Assembly (NCBI RefSeq): GCF_030811215.1
Contig: NZ_JAUSQM010000001.1
Span: 1,984,001 to 2,048,000 of the forward strand
Reading direction: 5' to 3'
DNA: 64,000 nucleotides
From: Nocardioides massiliensis
GTDB lineage: Bacteria; Actinomycetota; Actinomycetes; Propionibacteriales; Nocardioidaceae
In this document: positions 8,444 through 23,973 of the stretch, one piece after another
Layout of the letters: each line of letters starts with the position of its first letter
Numbering within the stretch: the first letter of the stretch is position 1
Made by a program: the position numbers and the translations under genes
The notes under the pieces: model-generated
The model's database searches: none
What the model was told of the DNA's origin: nothing
Seen by the model: the letters and a program-made list of their open reading frames with translations, nothing else

Positions 8444-10342
8444 GTGCGGCGCCTGCTCATCGTCCTGCTCAGTACGCTGCTCGCCGTCGGCGCCCTGCCG
8501 ACCCTGCTGAGTGCCGCGGCCGCAGCCGATCCGCTCACGCCCGCCGGGGCGCCGCAGACCTCGACCTACGACCCGGGCCCGGAGCTCTACGACCACGTCG
8601 CGAAGTCCGACATCCCCGTGAAGATGCGCGACGGTCGCGTGCTGCGCGCCACGGTCTACACCCCGACCGTGAAGGGCACGCAGGACCCGGCGCCCGGCAA
8701 GTTCCCGGTGATCCTCGTCCAGACGCCCTACGGCAAGACCCTCGACGGCGTGGGCGTCGTCGGCACGCACCTGATCAACCGGGGCTACCTCGGCGTGGTC
8801 GTCGACGTGGCCGGCACCGGCGGCTCGGAGGGTCAGTCGATGCTGTTCGGCGAGACCGAGGCCAAGGACGGCGTCGAGCTCGTCCACTGGGCGGCGTCGC
8901 TGCCCAAGGCCAACGGCAAGGTCGGCCTGCTCGGCGGGTCCTACCTCGGCATCGACCAGATGTTCACCGCCGCCGAGGTCGGCCCGAACTCCCCGCTGAA
9001 GGCGATCTTCCCGATCGTCACCTCGGTCGACCCCTACCGCGACCTGTTCGTCTCCGGCGGCCTGGTCAACCTCGAGTCCAGCGTCGGCCTGCTCGCGATC
9101 TACGCCGGCGTCCGCACCCTCTCGCCCCTGGTCGAGCGCGGCCCGGTCGACCCGTTGCACACCCTGCGCCTGGTCCTCGAGCACGCGCTGGCCACGATCC
9201 CGTTCGAGGCGACCGTGGGGGTCCACGCCCTGCTCCACACCGGCCGTGCGTACGACGGCCCCTACTGGCGCAAGCGGGCTCCGCAGCGGGTGCTGCGCAA
9301 GATCGTGAAGAACCGGATCCCGGCGTATTTCGTCGGCGGCCAGTACGACGTCTTCCAGCGCGGCCAACCGCTGCTCTACAGCGGACTGCAGAACGCCTTC
9401 CGTGGTCGCTCCGTGTGGCGTCCCATGCGTCCGAACCAGAAGCCGACGCCGCGCTACCAGCTGCGCACCGGACCGTGGGACCACGGCAACACCGGCGGCG
9501 GCTTCGACATGCCGCGCGTGCAGCTCGCATGGTTCGACCGCTGGCTGAAGAACAAGAAGACCGGCATCCTCGCGACCAAGACCCCGCTGCACATCCACGA
9601 CACGACCGGTCCGGTGTACGGCCTGGCCGGCTACCCCGACCGGCGCGCCACCCCGACCGCCTTCCACCTGCAGCCCGGTGGCGGCCTCGCCGAGCCGGCA
9701 CCGAAGGCGCAGAAGGGTGCCTCGACCCTGGTCTGGAAGGGCTTGACGGTGTCGTGCCAGCGCTCGATCGCCCAGTGGGGCGCCGGTGCGCTGCGCGACA
9801 TCTACGACCAGTGCAAGAAGTTCCCTGCCCTCGCCCAGCCCCAGCCTGGTGACGCAGCCTTCGAGACCGCGCCGATGGAGGAGCCGCTGACCCTCGCCGG
9901 ACCGGTCGGCCTGCGGCTGCAGATGACGTCGACGCAGGCGGAGACGATGGTCGTCGCCACGCTGCAGGACGTCGCGCCCGACGGCAGCATCACCGACATC
10001 ACCGCCGGGTCGCTACTCGGCTCGGCCCGCAAGATCGCCCCGAAGAAGAGCTGGCGCGGCGCCAACGGGAGCTACCAGCTGCCGTTCCACCCGCACACCC
10101 GGGCGGCCGAGACCCCGGTGCCCCGCGGCAAGGTCGTCACCCACGACATCGAGCTGCGCCCGGCGTACTCCACCCTCAAGAAGGGCCACCGGCTCCGGCT
10201 GGTCCTGCAGACCGGCGACACCCCCCACCTGCTGCCTCCGGTGGCGAAGGCCCTGCAGCTGCTCGGTGGGATCTACCGGGTGCAGACCAACGCGGTGACG
10301 CCATCGTTCCTGTCGCTGCCGATCCTCGACCGGGCACCGTGA
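8444..10342 (+). CDS. secreted CocE/NonD-type serine hydrolase (X-Pro dipeptidyl-peptidase-like)
   Basis: 632 residues. A Sec-type signal peptide (RRLLIVLLS..., cleavage near residues 27-29) is followed by an alpha/beta-hydrolase domain of the CocE/X-Pro dipeptidyl-peptidase S15 class. The nucleophile is Ser166 in GGSYLG; the segment VDVAGTGGSEG matches the D.RG.G.S.G region of this class. The C-terminal beta-sandwich domain (from about LTLAGPVGLRLQM) is also present. The enzyme is probably exported and cleaves esters or acyl-peptide bonds; the substrate is unknown. GTG at 8444 was chosen for the GGGAGG ribosome site and because the signal peptide starts there. The divergent TetR gene suggests substrate-dependent control. 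Confidence 0.85.
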   Translation: MRRLLIVLLSTLLAVGALPTLLSAAAAADPLTPAGAPQTSTYDPGPELYDHVAKSDIPVKMRDGRVLRATVYTPTVKGTQDPAPGKFPVILVQTPYGKTLDGVGVVGTHLINRGYLGVVVDVAGTGGSEGQSMLFGETEAKDGVELVHWAASLPKANGKVGLLGGSYLGIDQMFTAAEVGPNSPLKAIFPIVTSVDPYRDLFVSGGLVNLESSVGLLAIYAGVRTLSPLVERGPVDPLHTLRLVLEHALATIPFEATVGVHALLHTGRAYDGPYWRKRAPQRVLRKIVKNRIPAYFVGGQYDVFQRGQPLLYSGLQNAFRGRSVWRPMRPNQKPTPRYQLRTGPWDHGNTGGGFDMPRVQLAWFDRWLKNKKTGILATKTPLHIHDTTGPVYGLAGYPDRRATPTAFHLQPGGGLAEPAPKAQKGASTLVWKGLTVSCQRSIAQWGAGALRDIYDQCKKFPALAQPQPGDAAFETAPMEEPLTLAGPVGLRLQMTSTQAETMVVATLQDVAPDGSITDITAGSLLGSARKIAPKKSWRGANGSYQLPFHPHTRAAETPVPRGKVVTHDIELRPAYSTLKKGHRLRLVLQTGDTPHLLPPVAKALQLLGGIYRVQTNAVTPSFLSLPILDRAP

Positions 10343-10352
10343 GCTGACGCCC

Positions 10353-10358
10353 TAGACT
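10353..10358 (+). promoter_or_regulatory. putative -10 box of folD (leaderless)
   Basis: TAGACT, 7 nt before the GTG start of folD, in the short gap after the hydrolase gene. It allows folD to be transcribed independently of the upstream gene. Confidence 0.5.
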
Positions 10359-10365
10359 CAGCCGC

Positions 10366-11223
10366 GTGACAGCGCAGATCCTCGACGGCACGGCGACCGC
10401 AGCAGCGATCAAGGACGAGCTCAAGGGCCGCATCGCGCGCCTGCGCGAGGCCGGGGTCGTCCCCGGTCTCGGCACGGTGCTCGTCGGTGACGACCCCGGC
10501 AGCCGGTGGTACGTCGGGGGCAAGCACAAGGACTGCGCCGAGGTCGGGATCGAGTCCATCCGGGTGGACCTGCCCGGTGACGTCCCGCAGTCCGAGGTCG
10601 AGGACGCCGTCGCGGCGCTGAACGCCGACCCGGCGTGCACCGGCTACATCGTGCAGCTGCCCCTGCCCAAGCACATGGACGAGAACGCGATCCTGGGCCA
10701 GATCGACCCGCTGAAGGACGCCGACGGCCTGCACCCGACCAACCTCGGCTGGCTGGTGCTCGGCAAGGAGGCGCCGCTGCCGTGCACCCCGGCCGGCATC
10801 GTCGAGCTGCTGCGTCGCCACGAGGTCGCGATCGCCGGTGCCCACGTGTGCGTCGTCGGGCGCGGCGTGACCGTCGGCCGTCCGCTCGGGCTGCTGCTCA
10901 CGCGGCGCTCGGAGAACGCGACCGTCACCTTGTGCCACACCGGCACGCGTGACCTCGCCTCCCACGTCGCCCAGGCCGACATCGTCGTCGCGGCCGCCGG
11001 CGTTCCCGGCATCATCACCGGCGCCATGCTCAAGCCGGGAGCGGCCGTGCTCGACGTCGGCGTCTCCCGCGTCGACGGCAAGCTGGCCGGCGACGTCGCC
11101 CCCGACGCCCATGAGGTGGCGGGCTGGATCTCGCCCAACCCCGGAGGGGTGGGCCCGATGACGCGGGCGATGCTGTTGGCCAACGTCGTCCTCGCCGCCG
11201 AGCGGGCAGCCGGCCTGGCGTGA
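10366..11223 (+). CDS. folD: methylenetetrahydrofolate dehydrogenase/cyclohydrolase
   Basis: Interconverts 5,10-methylene-, methenyl- and 10-formyl-tetrahydrofolate with NADP+. 285 residues, the normal length. Seen: the substrate-site region [12 protein letters not shown] with the catalytic Lys, QLPLPKHM, the DGLHPTN loop, and the nucleotide-binding [14 protein letters not shown]. The C-terminal NPGGVGPMT motif is intact. Its product 10-formyl-THF feeds PurN and PurH, encoded nearby. The stop overlaps the following DUF3017 gene by 4 nt. Confidence 0.96.
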   Translation: MTAQILDGTATAAAIKDELKGRIARLREAGVVPGLGTVLVGDDPGSRWYVGGKHKDCAEVGIESIRVDLPGDVPQSEVEDAVAALNADPACTGYIVQLPLPKHMDENAILGQIDPLKDADGLHPTNLGWLVLGKEAPLPCTPAGIVELLRRHEVAIAGAHVCVVGRGVTVGRPLGLLLTRRSENATVTLCHTGTRDLASHVAQADIVVAAAGVPGIITGAMLKPGAAVLDVGVSRVDGKLAGDVAPDAHEVAGWISPNPGGVGPMTRAMLLANVVLAAERAAGLA

Positions 11224-11537
11224 TCGTCCCCCCGGCCGGCAGCCCGGCGCCGGCTCCGGAGTCGCGGCACCCCCAGACGATCGGGGGAGTGATCTACCTG
11301 TGCCTGCTGGGCGCGGTGGCGGTGGGGATCGCCCTGGTCGCGGTGGGATCCTGGCGGTCCGGGGTGTCGTGCATCGGTGCCACGCTCGTGGTGGCCGCCG
11401 GCGGGCGGCTCGTGCTCAACGACCACGCCGCGGGGATGCTGCGGGTACGCCGGCACCGCTGGTTCGACGTCGTGGTCCCGCTGGCCTCCGGCGTCGCGAT
11501 GATCGTCCTGGCAGCAACGATCCCCGACCAGATCTGA
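11220..11537 (+). CDS. DUF3017 family small membrane protein
   Basis: 105 residues with three hydrophobic segments (about 22-44, 48-66 and 84-100) after a Pro/Ala-rich cytoplasmic start. It matches the DUF3017 family, commonly found right after folD in actinobacteria; the function is unknown. The GTG start overlaps the folD stop codon (GTGA), so translation is coupled. Its 3' end faces the malate dehydrogenase gene across only 42 bp. Confidence 0.85.
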   Translation: MIVPPAGSPAPAPESRHPQTIGGVIYLCLLGAVAVGIALVAVGSWRSGVSCIGATLVVAAGGRLVLNDHAAGMLRVRRHRWFDVVVPLASGVAMIVLAATIPDQI

Positions 11538-11579
11538 GGGATCCGGCCGGGGATCGGCGGGTGCTGCGTCAGCGTGGTC

Positions 11580-14994
<3,415 letters not shown>

Positions 14995-15019
14995 GCAGCT
15001 GAACGCGCAACCATCGCAG

Positions 15020-16227
15020 GTGCCGTCCGTCCCCTCGGGGCGGGCGGCACTTGCGATCTTCGCCCTTGCGATGGGCGGGTTCGCCATCGGGACGACTGAG
15101 TTCGTCACGATGGGGCTGCTCCCGGAGGTCGCGGCCGGGATCGGTGAGGACATCCCGACCACCGGGCACGTCATCAGCGCGTACGCCGCGGGCGTGGTCG
15201 TCGGCGCCCCGGTGATCGTCTCCCTCGCAGCGCGCCTGCCGCGGCGCGGTCTCGTCATCGCGCTGATCGTGGCGTTGGGGCTCGGCAACGCGCTCACCGC
15301 CCTGGCGAACGACTACACCACGATGCTGCTCGCGCGCTTCGTCGCCGGCCTCCCGCACGGTGCGTACTTCGGCGTCGCCTCGCTCATCGCCGCCTCGCTG
15401 GTCCCTCCCGGACAACGCGGGCGCGCCGTCAGCCGGGTGATGCTCGGGCTCTCGGTGGCGACCGTCGCCGGTGTCCCGGCCAGCACCTGGCTGGGCCAGA
15501 GCCTCGGCTGGCGCTCGGCGTACTGGCTGGTCGTCGGCATCGCCGCCGTGACCGCGGTGATGCTGCGTGCCGTCCCGGCCCGCCCGGGTGACCCGCACGC
15601 GACCGTACGCCGTGAGCTCGCCGCCCTGCGCCGGCCCCAGGTCCTCGTCGCGGTCCTGACCGGCATGGTCGGGTTCGGCGGGGTGTTCGCGATGTACAGC
15701 TACGTCGCCCCGCTCGTGCGCCAGGAGACCGGTCTGGGAGCGGGGACGGTGCCGTGGTTCCTCCTCGCGTTCGGCATCGGGTCGGTGCTCGGCACCTGGC
15801 TGGCCGGACGGCTCGCGGACTGGGATGTCGAGCGGTCGGTCGTGGGCGGCTTCGCCGTGTCGGTGGTGACGCTGCTGCTCGTCGCGCTCGGTGCTGGCAG
15901 CGCGCCGGCAACGCTCGTGCTGATGCTCGTCGTCGGAATGCTCGGCTCGGTGCTCGCGGTCAACCTGCAGCTGCGCCTCATGCACGTCGCCGGGGACGCG
16001 GAGATGCTCGGTGCGGCGCTCAACCACTCCGCGCTCAACGTCGCCAACGGGCTGGGTGCCTGGCTGGGCTCGGTGGTGATCGCGGCCGGCTACGGCTACC
16101 GCGTGCCCAGCGTGGTCGGCGCCGGGCTCGCCGCCGGGGGACTGGTCATCTTCCTCGCGGGGCTGGCGCTGCAGCGGGCACCTATGCTGAGGCGCATGCC
16201 CGCTGACCCCGCTCGGACGGACCGCGC

Positions 16228-16231
<4 letters not shown>
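15020..16231 (+). CDS. MFS transporter (drug/arabinose-efflux type)
   Basis: 403 residues with twelve hydrophobic segments. The N terminus MGGFAIGTTEFVTMGLLPEVA and the segment SAYAAGVVVGAPVI place it in the DHA1 group of YdhP/AraJ/CmlA-type exporters. The substrate is unknown. GTG at 15020 was chosen as the first plausible start after the icd stop codon; the ribosome site is weak, so translation may depend on read-through from icd. It overlaps the following CNNM-type gene by 4 nt. Confidence 0.88.
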
Positions 16232-18613
<2,382 letters not shown>

Positions 18614-18621
18614 GACCTGTC

Positions 18622-19137
18622 GTGCCGACCATCGGAGTCTCCATCGCCGTGCCCCCGCCGTGGGCGCAGCAGCTGCAGGCGTATCGCGAGGACCTCGGCG
18701 ATGCCACGGCGCGACTGATCCCGACCCACATCACGCTCGTGCCGCCGCTGGAGGTCTCTGCCACCGAGCTGCCCGCGGTGCACGAGCAGCTCGCGCGCAC
18801 AGCCGCCGAGCACGGCCCCTTCCGGATCCACCTGCGGGGGACGGGGACGTTCCGCCCGACCTCTCCGGTGGTGTTCATCGCGCTCGCCGAGGGGATCTCC
18901 GGATGCGAGCGGCTGGCCGCGGGACTGCGGCGTGGCCCACTCGCCGTGGAGCTGGCCTTCCCCTACCACCCTCACGTCACGATCGCGCACGACCTCGGTG
19001 ACGCCGCGCTGGACCGCGCATTCACCGAGCAGGCCGACTTCGAGTGTGCCTTCGAGTGCGACCACTTCTGGCTCTACCACCACAGCGACGCCGTCGGCTG
19101 GGAGCCGACCGCCCGCTTCGACCTCAGCGGGCGTTGA
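18622..19137 (+). CDS. 2'-5' RNA ligase family (2H phosphoesterase) protein
   Basis: 171 residues with the two signature motifs of the 2H phosphoesterase superfamily: HIT in PTHITLVPPL and HVT in YHPHVTIAH. Members hydrolyse or form 2',5'- or cyclic phosphodiesters in RNA or nucleotides. The true substrate is unknown. GTG start 8 nt after the trpS stop, so probably in the trpS transcript. Its last 14 nt overlap the 3' end of the convergent CAP-domain gene. Confidence 0.88.
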   Translation: MPTIGVSIAVPPPWAQQLQAYREDLGDATARLIPTHITLVPPLEVSATELPAVHEQLARTAAEHGPFRIHLRGTGTFRPTSPVVFIALAEGISGCERLAAGLRRGPLAVELAFPYHPHVTIAHDLGDAALDRAFTEQADFECAFECDHFWLYHHSDAVGWEPTARFDLSGR

Positions 19138-20158
19138 AGAGCCGCACGACGTAGGACCGCTTGAACCGCTTGCCCGTGCTGGCGTCGCGGATGCCGGTGA
19201 TCGTCACGCGGTGCGCACGCGAGGCGCGCGGCTTGACCTGCCAGACGAGGGTGTTGGGACCGGCTCCGACCTCGGGACGATGACGCGTGACCTTGAGCTT
19301 GCGGCCGTTCACCACGCGGACGGCGACCAAGGCGTGCGAGAAGTCGTGGCGCGGGTCGCTGGAGCTGAACGACCACCGACCCTTGGGCTCCATCTGGTTG
19401 GGGAACCAGCCGGCGGTCGGCCAGGGGATCCACCGCGGGGTCGCGCGTCCGGCTGCCGGGGGTGTCACGACCACCATCGCGTTGGCGATGTCGGTGCTGC
19501 CGGTGCCCATCCAGCGGGTGGCCGGGTTGAGGATCCAGCGGCGGTGGCCGACGGCGCGGTTGTTGCTGCCCTCGTCGTCGACGTACTGCTCCACGACGCG
19601 GCCCGACCGCAGCTCGGGCCACCGCAGGGCCAGGTTGCCGGTCTGCGCCGCCTGGGCGCCGGCCTTGGACCAGCACTTCCAGGACCGCGGCGGATAGTGC
19701 GACAGGCTCTGGTTGGCGCCCATCATCAGGGCCGCGCGCTGGGACTGGACGTTGAGGTTCTGCCGGAACCCGACGGGGTCGAGTCCGGCCATCGCGCGCA
19801 CCAGGTTGATCGCCTGGCGCGTCGCTGCCCGCGACCGCTTGGTCACGTTGCCCGCCTTGCAGCCGGCGTAGGACCCGGTCCACCCGGTCGGGACCTCCAT
19901 CGTCGGTGCGTAGCGCTGCCGGTACGCACGGCGTACGGCGGCCTTGCTCTTGGTGTTGATTGCCTGGGCGGAGCGCCCGTTCGCCGCGAGACCGAAACCG
20001 GCTCCGGGGGCGGAGGGGGCGGAGTGGGCGGCGGGCGCAGGAGCCTGGTCGCCGGCCGGGACGTCGGCGTCGGAGCCGGTCGCTGTGCCGGCTGTGAGGC
20101 CCGAGACGGTGAGGGCGGCGGCGGCCACGAGGACGGCGGGACGGTTCCAGCTGCGCAT
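19124..20158 (-). CDS. secreted CAP/SCP-domain protein
   Basis: 344 residues. A Sec signal peptide (RSWNRPAVLVAAAALTVSGLTAGTATG) is followed by a CAP-like domain at about 115-215: INLVRAMAGLDP, ALMMGANQSLSHYPP, RAVGHRRWILNPATRWMG. The remaining C-terminal part (about 215-344) is Arg/Lys-rich and probably beta-structured, perhaps cell-wall binding. CAP proteins are exported and often cell-surface or defence-related; no enzymatic role can be assigned. Another CAP-type gene lies at the end of the window and has the domain in the opposite order. Confidence 0.78.
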   Translation of the reverse strand: MRSWNRPAVLVAAAALTVSGLTAGTATGSDADVPAGDQAPAPAAHSAPSAPGAGFGLAANGRSAQAINTKSKAAVRRAYRQRYAPTMEVPTGWTGSYAGCKAGNVTKRSRAATRQAINLVRAMAGLDPVGFRQNLNVQSQRAALMMGANQSLSHYPPRSWKCWSKAGAQAAQTGNLALRWPELRSGRVVEQYVDDEGSNNRAVGHRRWILNPATRWMGTGSTDIANAMVVVTPPAAGRATPRWIPWPTAGWFPNQMEPKGRWSFSSSDPRHDFSHALVAVRVVNGRKLKVTRHRPEVGAGPNTLVWQVKPRASRAHRVTITGIRDASTGKRFKRSYVVRLFNAR

Positions 20159-20212
20159 GGCGAGTACCCCCGAGAGTGAGGCGTGCTGATCGTTCGCAGC
20201 CTACGCACAAAA

Positions 20213-20247
20213 GCCCAACGCCCCGGTTGAGGACCGGGGCGTTGGGC
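20213..20247 (-). terminator. terminator of the sdhCAB operon
   Basis: A perfect 16-bp stem, GCCCAACGCCCCGGTT with its complement around a short GAGG loop, is followed on the minus strand by TTTT. It lies 34 nt after the sdhB stop codon and before the next minus-strand gene start. It is a classic Rho-independent terminator. Confidence 0.92.
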
Positions 20248-20280
20248 GGACTGCCAAGGGAGGGCGGGGAAGCGGGGAGG

Positions 20281-21030
20281 TCAGTGCCCCTCGCGCATGG
20301 CCTGACGCAGGTCCTTGTTGAGCTGGCTGATCACGTCGAGCGGGATCTCCTTCGGGCACGCCGCGGTGCACTCACCGATGTTGGTGCACCCGCCGAAGCC
20401 CTCGTGGTCGTGCTGGGAGACCATGCTCGCCACGCGGGTGTGGCGCTCCGGCTGGCCCTGGGGGAGCTCGCCGAGGTGGGTGATCTTCGCGCCCAGGAAC
20501 AGCGACGCGGAACCGTTGGGGCAGGCCGCGACGCACGCACCGCACCCGATGCAGGTCGCCACGTTGAAGGCGCGCATGGCCTTGTCCCGCGGGGCCGGCA
20601 CGGAGTTGGCCTCGGGCGCCGAACCGGTGTTGGCAGAGACGAAGCCGCCGGCCTGGATCATCCGGTCGAGCGCGCCCCGGTCGACGCAGAGGTCCTTGAC
20701 GACCGGGAACGAGTCGGCGCGCCAGGGCTCGATCGTGATCGTGTCGCCGTCCTTGAAGGACCGCATGTGCAGCTGGCAGGTCGTGGTGACCTCCGGGCCG
20801 TGGGCGTCGCCGTTGATCATCAGCGAGCACGTGCCGCAGATGCCCTCGCGGCAGTCGTGGTCGAACGCCACCGGCTCCTCGCCCTTCTCGGCGAGGTCCT
20901 CGTTGAGGATGTCGAGCATCTCCAAGAAGCTCATGTCCGGCGAGATGCCGCTGAGCTGGTAGGTGTGCATCGCACCCTCGGCGGCGGCATTCGCCTGCCG
21001 CCAGATCTTCAGTGTCAGGTTCATGCTCAC
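20281..21030 (-). CDS. sdhB: succinate dehydrogenase iron-sulfur subunit
   Basis: 249 residues. It carries electrons from SdhA-bound FAD to the quinone site. The [2Fe-2S] ligands are Cys60, Cys65, Cys68 and Cys85 (CREGICGTC...C). The [4Fe-4S]/[3Fe-4S] ligands lie in [12 protein letters not shown] (Cys160, 163, 166, 170) and Cys215, 221 and 225. The ATG overlaps the sdhA stop by 4 nt. Third gene of a C-A-B operon, ended by the strong hairpin downstream. Confidence 0.97.
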   Translation of the reverse strand: MSMNLTLKIWRQANAAAEGAMHTYQLSGISPDMSFLEMLDILNEDLAEKGEEPVAFDHDCREGICGTCSLMINGDAHGPEVTTTCQLHMRSFKDGDTITIEPWRADSFPVVKDLCVDRGALDRMIQAGGFVSANTGSAPEANSVPAPRDKAMRAFNVATCIGCGACVAACPNGSASLFLGAKITHLGELPQGQPERHTRVASMVSQHDHEGFGGCTNIGECTAACPKEIPLDVISQLNKDLRQAMREGH

Positions 21031-23078
21031 TTGTAGCTCCGCTGCTTCATCTCGATAGCCGTGTAGATCAGGTCTTCCTTGTGCAGGACGGGCTGGCCGT
21101 CGTCACCGCCCCACTCCCAGGCCGCCACGTAGGCGAACTCCTCGTCGTGGCGCAGCGCCTCGCCGTCCTCCGTCTGCGACTCCGCGCGGAAGTGCCCACC
21201 ACAGGACTCGCGGCGGTTGAGGGCGTCGATGCACATGAGCTCGCCGAGCTCGATGAAGTCGGCGACCCGGCCGGCCTTCTCCAACGACTGGTTGAGGCTG
21301 TCGGGGGTGCCCAGCACCTTGAGGTTGCTCCAGAACTCCGCCTTGAGCTCACGGATGAGGTCGATCGCCTTACGCAGGCCGGCCTCGCTGCGCTCCATGC
21401 CGCAGTACTCCCACATGATCGCGCCGAGCTCCTTGTGGAAGCTGTCGGGCGTGCGGGTGCCGTTGATCGACATGAACGTGTTGATCCGCTCCTCGACGCT
21501 GGTGCGCGCCTCGACGACCGCCGGGTGGCTCTCGTCGATCTTCTCGAACGGACCGTCGGCGAGGAACTCGCGGATGGTGTTGGGCAGGACGAAGTAGCCG
21601 TCGGCGAGACCCTGCATGAGCGCCGAGGCGCCGAGCCGGTTGGCGCCGTGGTCGGAGAAGTTCGCCTCGCCGGTCACGAACAGGCCCGGGATGTTGGACT
21701 GCAGGTGGTAGTCCACCCACAACCCACCCATGACGTAGTGCACGGCGGGGTAGATCCGCATCGGCACCTGGTAGGGGTTCTCGCCGGTGATCCGCTCGTA
21801 CATGTCGAACAAATTGTCGTACTTCTCCCGGACGGCGTCCTCGCCGAGTCGGGCGATGGCGTCGGTGAAGTCGAGGTAGACGCCGCGACGCACCATCCGC
21901 TCCTGGCCGTCCGCGCCGATCTCCTTGACCGCGGGGCCGACACCGCGACCCTCGTCGCACATGTTCTTGGCCTGGCGGGAGGCGATGTCGCGGGGGACCA
22001 GGTTGCCGAAGGAGGGGTAGATCCGCTCCAGGTAGTAGTCGCGGTCCTCCTCGGGGATGTCGCGCGGGTCCTTGTCGCAGTCCTCGGCGTTCTTCGGCAC
22101 CCAGATGCGACCGTCGTTGCGCAGCGACTCGCTCATCAAGGTCAGCTTCGACTGGTGGTCGCCGGAGACCGGGATGCAGGTCGGGTGGATCTGCGTGTAG
22201 CAGGGGTTCGCCATGTAGGCGCCCTTGCGGTGGGCGCGCCACGTCGCGGTGACGTTGGAGCCCATGGCGTTGGTCGACAGGAAGAAGACGTTGCCGTAGC
22301 CACCGGAGGCGAGGACGACCGCGTCGGCGAGGTGGGTCTCGATCTCGCCGGTGACGAGGTCGCGGGCGATGATGCCGCGGGCCTTGCCGTCCACGACGAT
22401 CAGCTCGAGCATCTCGTGGCGGGTGTACTGCTTCACCGTGCCGGCACCGACCTGCCGCTCCATCGCCTGGTAGGCACCGAGCAGCAGCTGCTGGCCGGTC
22501 TGGCCGCGGGCGTAGAACGTCCGGGAGACCTGCACGCCACCGAAGGACCGGTTGTCCAGGAGGCCGCCGTAGTCCCGGGCGAACGGCACGCCCTGGGCGA
22601 CGCACTGGTCGATGATGTTGGCGCTGACCTCGGCCAGGCGGTAGACGTTGGACTCGCGGCTGCGGTAGTCGCCGCCCTTCACGGTGTCGTAGAACAGCCG
22701 GAAGGTGGAGTCGCCGTCCTCCTTGTAGTTCTTCGCCGCGTTGATGCCGCCCTGTGCCGCGATCGAGTGCGCCCGCCGCGGGGAGTCCTGGTAGCAGAAG
22801 GACTTCACGTTGTAGCCGGCCTCGCCGAGCGTGGCAGCGGCTGCGCCGCCCGCCAGTCCGGTGCCGACGATGATGACGTCGAGCTTGCGACGGTTCGCCG
22901 GGTTGACGAGGCGGTTCTCGAACCTGCGCGTGGTCCAGCGGTCCTTGATCGGACCGGTCGGGGCCACCGGGTCGACGATCTTCTCGCCGTGGGTGTAGTA
23001 GCCGCGGGCGTCGTCCGAGGTCTGCTCGGAAGGCCCGTTGAGGGGGGTGAGCCCGTCGTGGAGAGTCGTACCAGCCAT
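21027..23078 (-). CDS. sdhA: succinate dehydrogenase/fumarate reductase flavoprotein subunit
   Basis: 683 residues; oxidises succinate to fumarate at covalently bound FAD. Seen: dinucleotide motif [11 protein letters not shown] (68-78), the FAD-linked His104 in [11 protein letters not shown], and QIHPTCIP near the active site. The long N terminus before the FAD domain and the single-anchor neighbour SdhC resemble the non-classical actinobacterial Sdh1-type complex rather than E. coli SdhCDAB. The sdhC stop lies 10 nt upstream. Confidence 0.96.
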   Translation of the reverse strand: MAGTTLHDGLTPLNGPSEQTSDDARGYYTHGEKIVDPVAPTGPIKDRWTTRRFENRLVNPANRRKLDVIIVGTGLAGGAAAATLGEAGYNVKSFCYQDSPRRAHSIAAQGGINAAKNYKEDGDSTFRLFYDTVKGGDYRSRESNVYRLAEVSANIIDQCVAQGVPFARDYGGLLDNRSFGGVQVSRTFYARGQTGQQLLLGAYQAMERQVGAGTVKQYTRHEMLELIVVDGKARGIIARDLVTGEIETHLADAVVLASGGYGNVFFLSTNAMGSNVTATWRAHRKGAYMANPCYTQIHPTCIPVSGDHQSKLTLMSESLRNDGRIWVPKNAEDCDKDPRDIPEEDRDYYLERIYPSFGNLVPRDIASRQAKNMCDEGRGVGPAVKEIGADGQERMVRRGVYLDFTDAIARLGEDAVREKYDNLFDMYERITGENPYQVPMRIYPAVHYVMGGLWVDYHLQSNIPGLFVTGEANFSDHGANRLGASALMQGLADGYFVLPNTIREFLADGPFEKIDESHPAVVEARTSVEERINTFMSINGTRTPDSFHKELGAIMWEYCGMERSEAGLRKAIDLIRELKAEFWSNLKVLGTPDSLNQSLEKAGRVADFIELGELMCIDALNRRESCGGHFRAESQTEDGEALRHDEEFAYVAAWEWGGDDGQPVLHKEDLIYTAIEMKQRSYK

Positions 23079-23088
23079 GAAGAGCTCC

Positions 23089-23790
23089 TTACTTCTCGAT
23101 GATGCCGAGCAGGACGGCCAGGGGGACCAGCGAGAAGCCGCCGGCGATGACGACCGCCACGACCCAGCCGGCCGCCTTCGCCCGCAGGCGCGAGGCAGCG
23201 GTGTTGGTGAAGCCGAGGGTCTGCATCGCGCTCCAGGTGCCGTGGTGCAGGTGCAGTCCGAGGGCCACCATCGCGATCAGGTAGATCAGGGTCATCCACC
23301 ACAGGTCGAACGTGTCGACCATCAGGGTGTAGGGGTTGTTGGTCTCACCGCCCTGGGGGTTGACCTTGCCGACGGTGAAGTTCAGCAGGTGCCAGATGAG
23401 GAACACCAGCAGCGTCGCGCCGCCCCAGCGCATGGTGCGCGAGGAGAACGACGAGGCGCGGTTCTTCTTCATGACGTACTTCGACGTCCGGGCCTTGGCC
23501 GCGCGGCGCGCCAGGATCACCGAGGCCACCACGTGGGCGACGAGCGCCACGATGAGGCCGATGCGCATGATCCACAGGGCGCCGGAGTGCGGGAGCATCG
23601 GCTCGCCGAGCTCGCGCAGGTGGTGGGCGTACTCGTTGAACGCCAGCTCACCGCCGAACGCCTTCAGGTTGCCGTACATGTGACCGAGGACGAACGCGAT
23701 GAAGAGCAGTCCGCTGACGGCCATGATCAGTTTCAGGGCGATCGTCGAACGCGTCGTCCGGATGCCCGTTGCAAGGGTCGGGGTTGCCAC
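23089..23790 (-). CDS. sdhC: succinate dehydrogenase cytochrome b subunit
   Basis: Membrane anchor and quinone/haem-binding subunit; 233 residues from the GTG at 23790, with five to six hydrophobic helices. His residues in [25 protein letters not shown] and LHLHHGTW could ligate haem. It serves as the sole anchor, since no sdhD follows. The GTG start is preferred because a TAGCGT box lies 8 nt upstream and the protein then begins [19 protein letters not shown]; an ATG at 23838 would add 16 residues. Confidence 0.93.
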   Translation of the reverse strand: MATPTLATGIRTTRSTIALKLIMAVSGLLFIAFVLGHMYGNLKAFGGELAFNEYAHHLRELGEPMLPHSGALWIMRIGLIVALVAHVVASVILARRAAKARTSKYVMKKNRASSFSSRTMRWGGATLLVFLIWHLLNFTVGKVNPQGGETNNPYTLMVDTFDLWWMTLIYLIAMVALGLHLHHGTWSAMQTLGFTNTAASRLRAKAAGWVVAVVIAGGFSLVPLAVLLGIIEK

Positions 23791-23798
23791 GGCAGGCC

Positions 23799-23804
23799 AC
23801 GCTA
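23799..23804 (-). promoter_or_regulatory. putative -10 box of sdhCAB (leaderless)
   Basis: On the minus strand, TAGCGT stands 8 nt before the GTG at 23790. It supports the shorter start of sdhC and would begin the sdhCAB transcript at or near the start codon. Confidence 0.45.
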
Positions 23805-23960
23805 CCGCTGAGAGGACCCTGAGAGTGACAGGGGTCATGTGAGATACGCCCGTGAGGCGACCCTAACTTGCCCGGTACGCAAGGTCTCGACACCCGGCGG
23901 TGACCGATGCCACACCGTCTCGGCCGGCACCACCCCTGCCGGTGGTGGGGACTTCCTCTC

Positions 23961-23966
23961 TAGGGT
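23961..23966 (+). promoter_or_regulatory. putative -10 box of mutA (leaderless)
   Basis: TAGGGT, 7 nt before the ATG of mutA. It lies in the divergent region between sdhC and the mutase genes. Confidence 0.5.
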
Positions 23967-23973
23967 GCGAGGC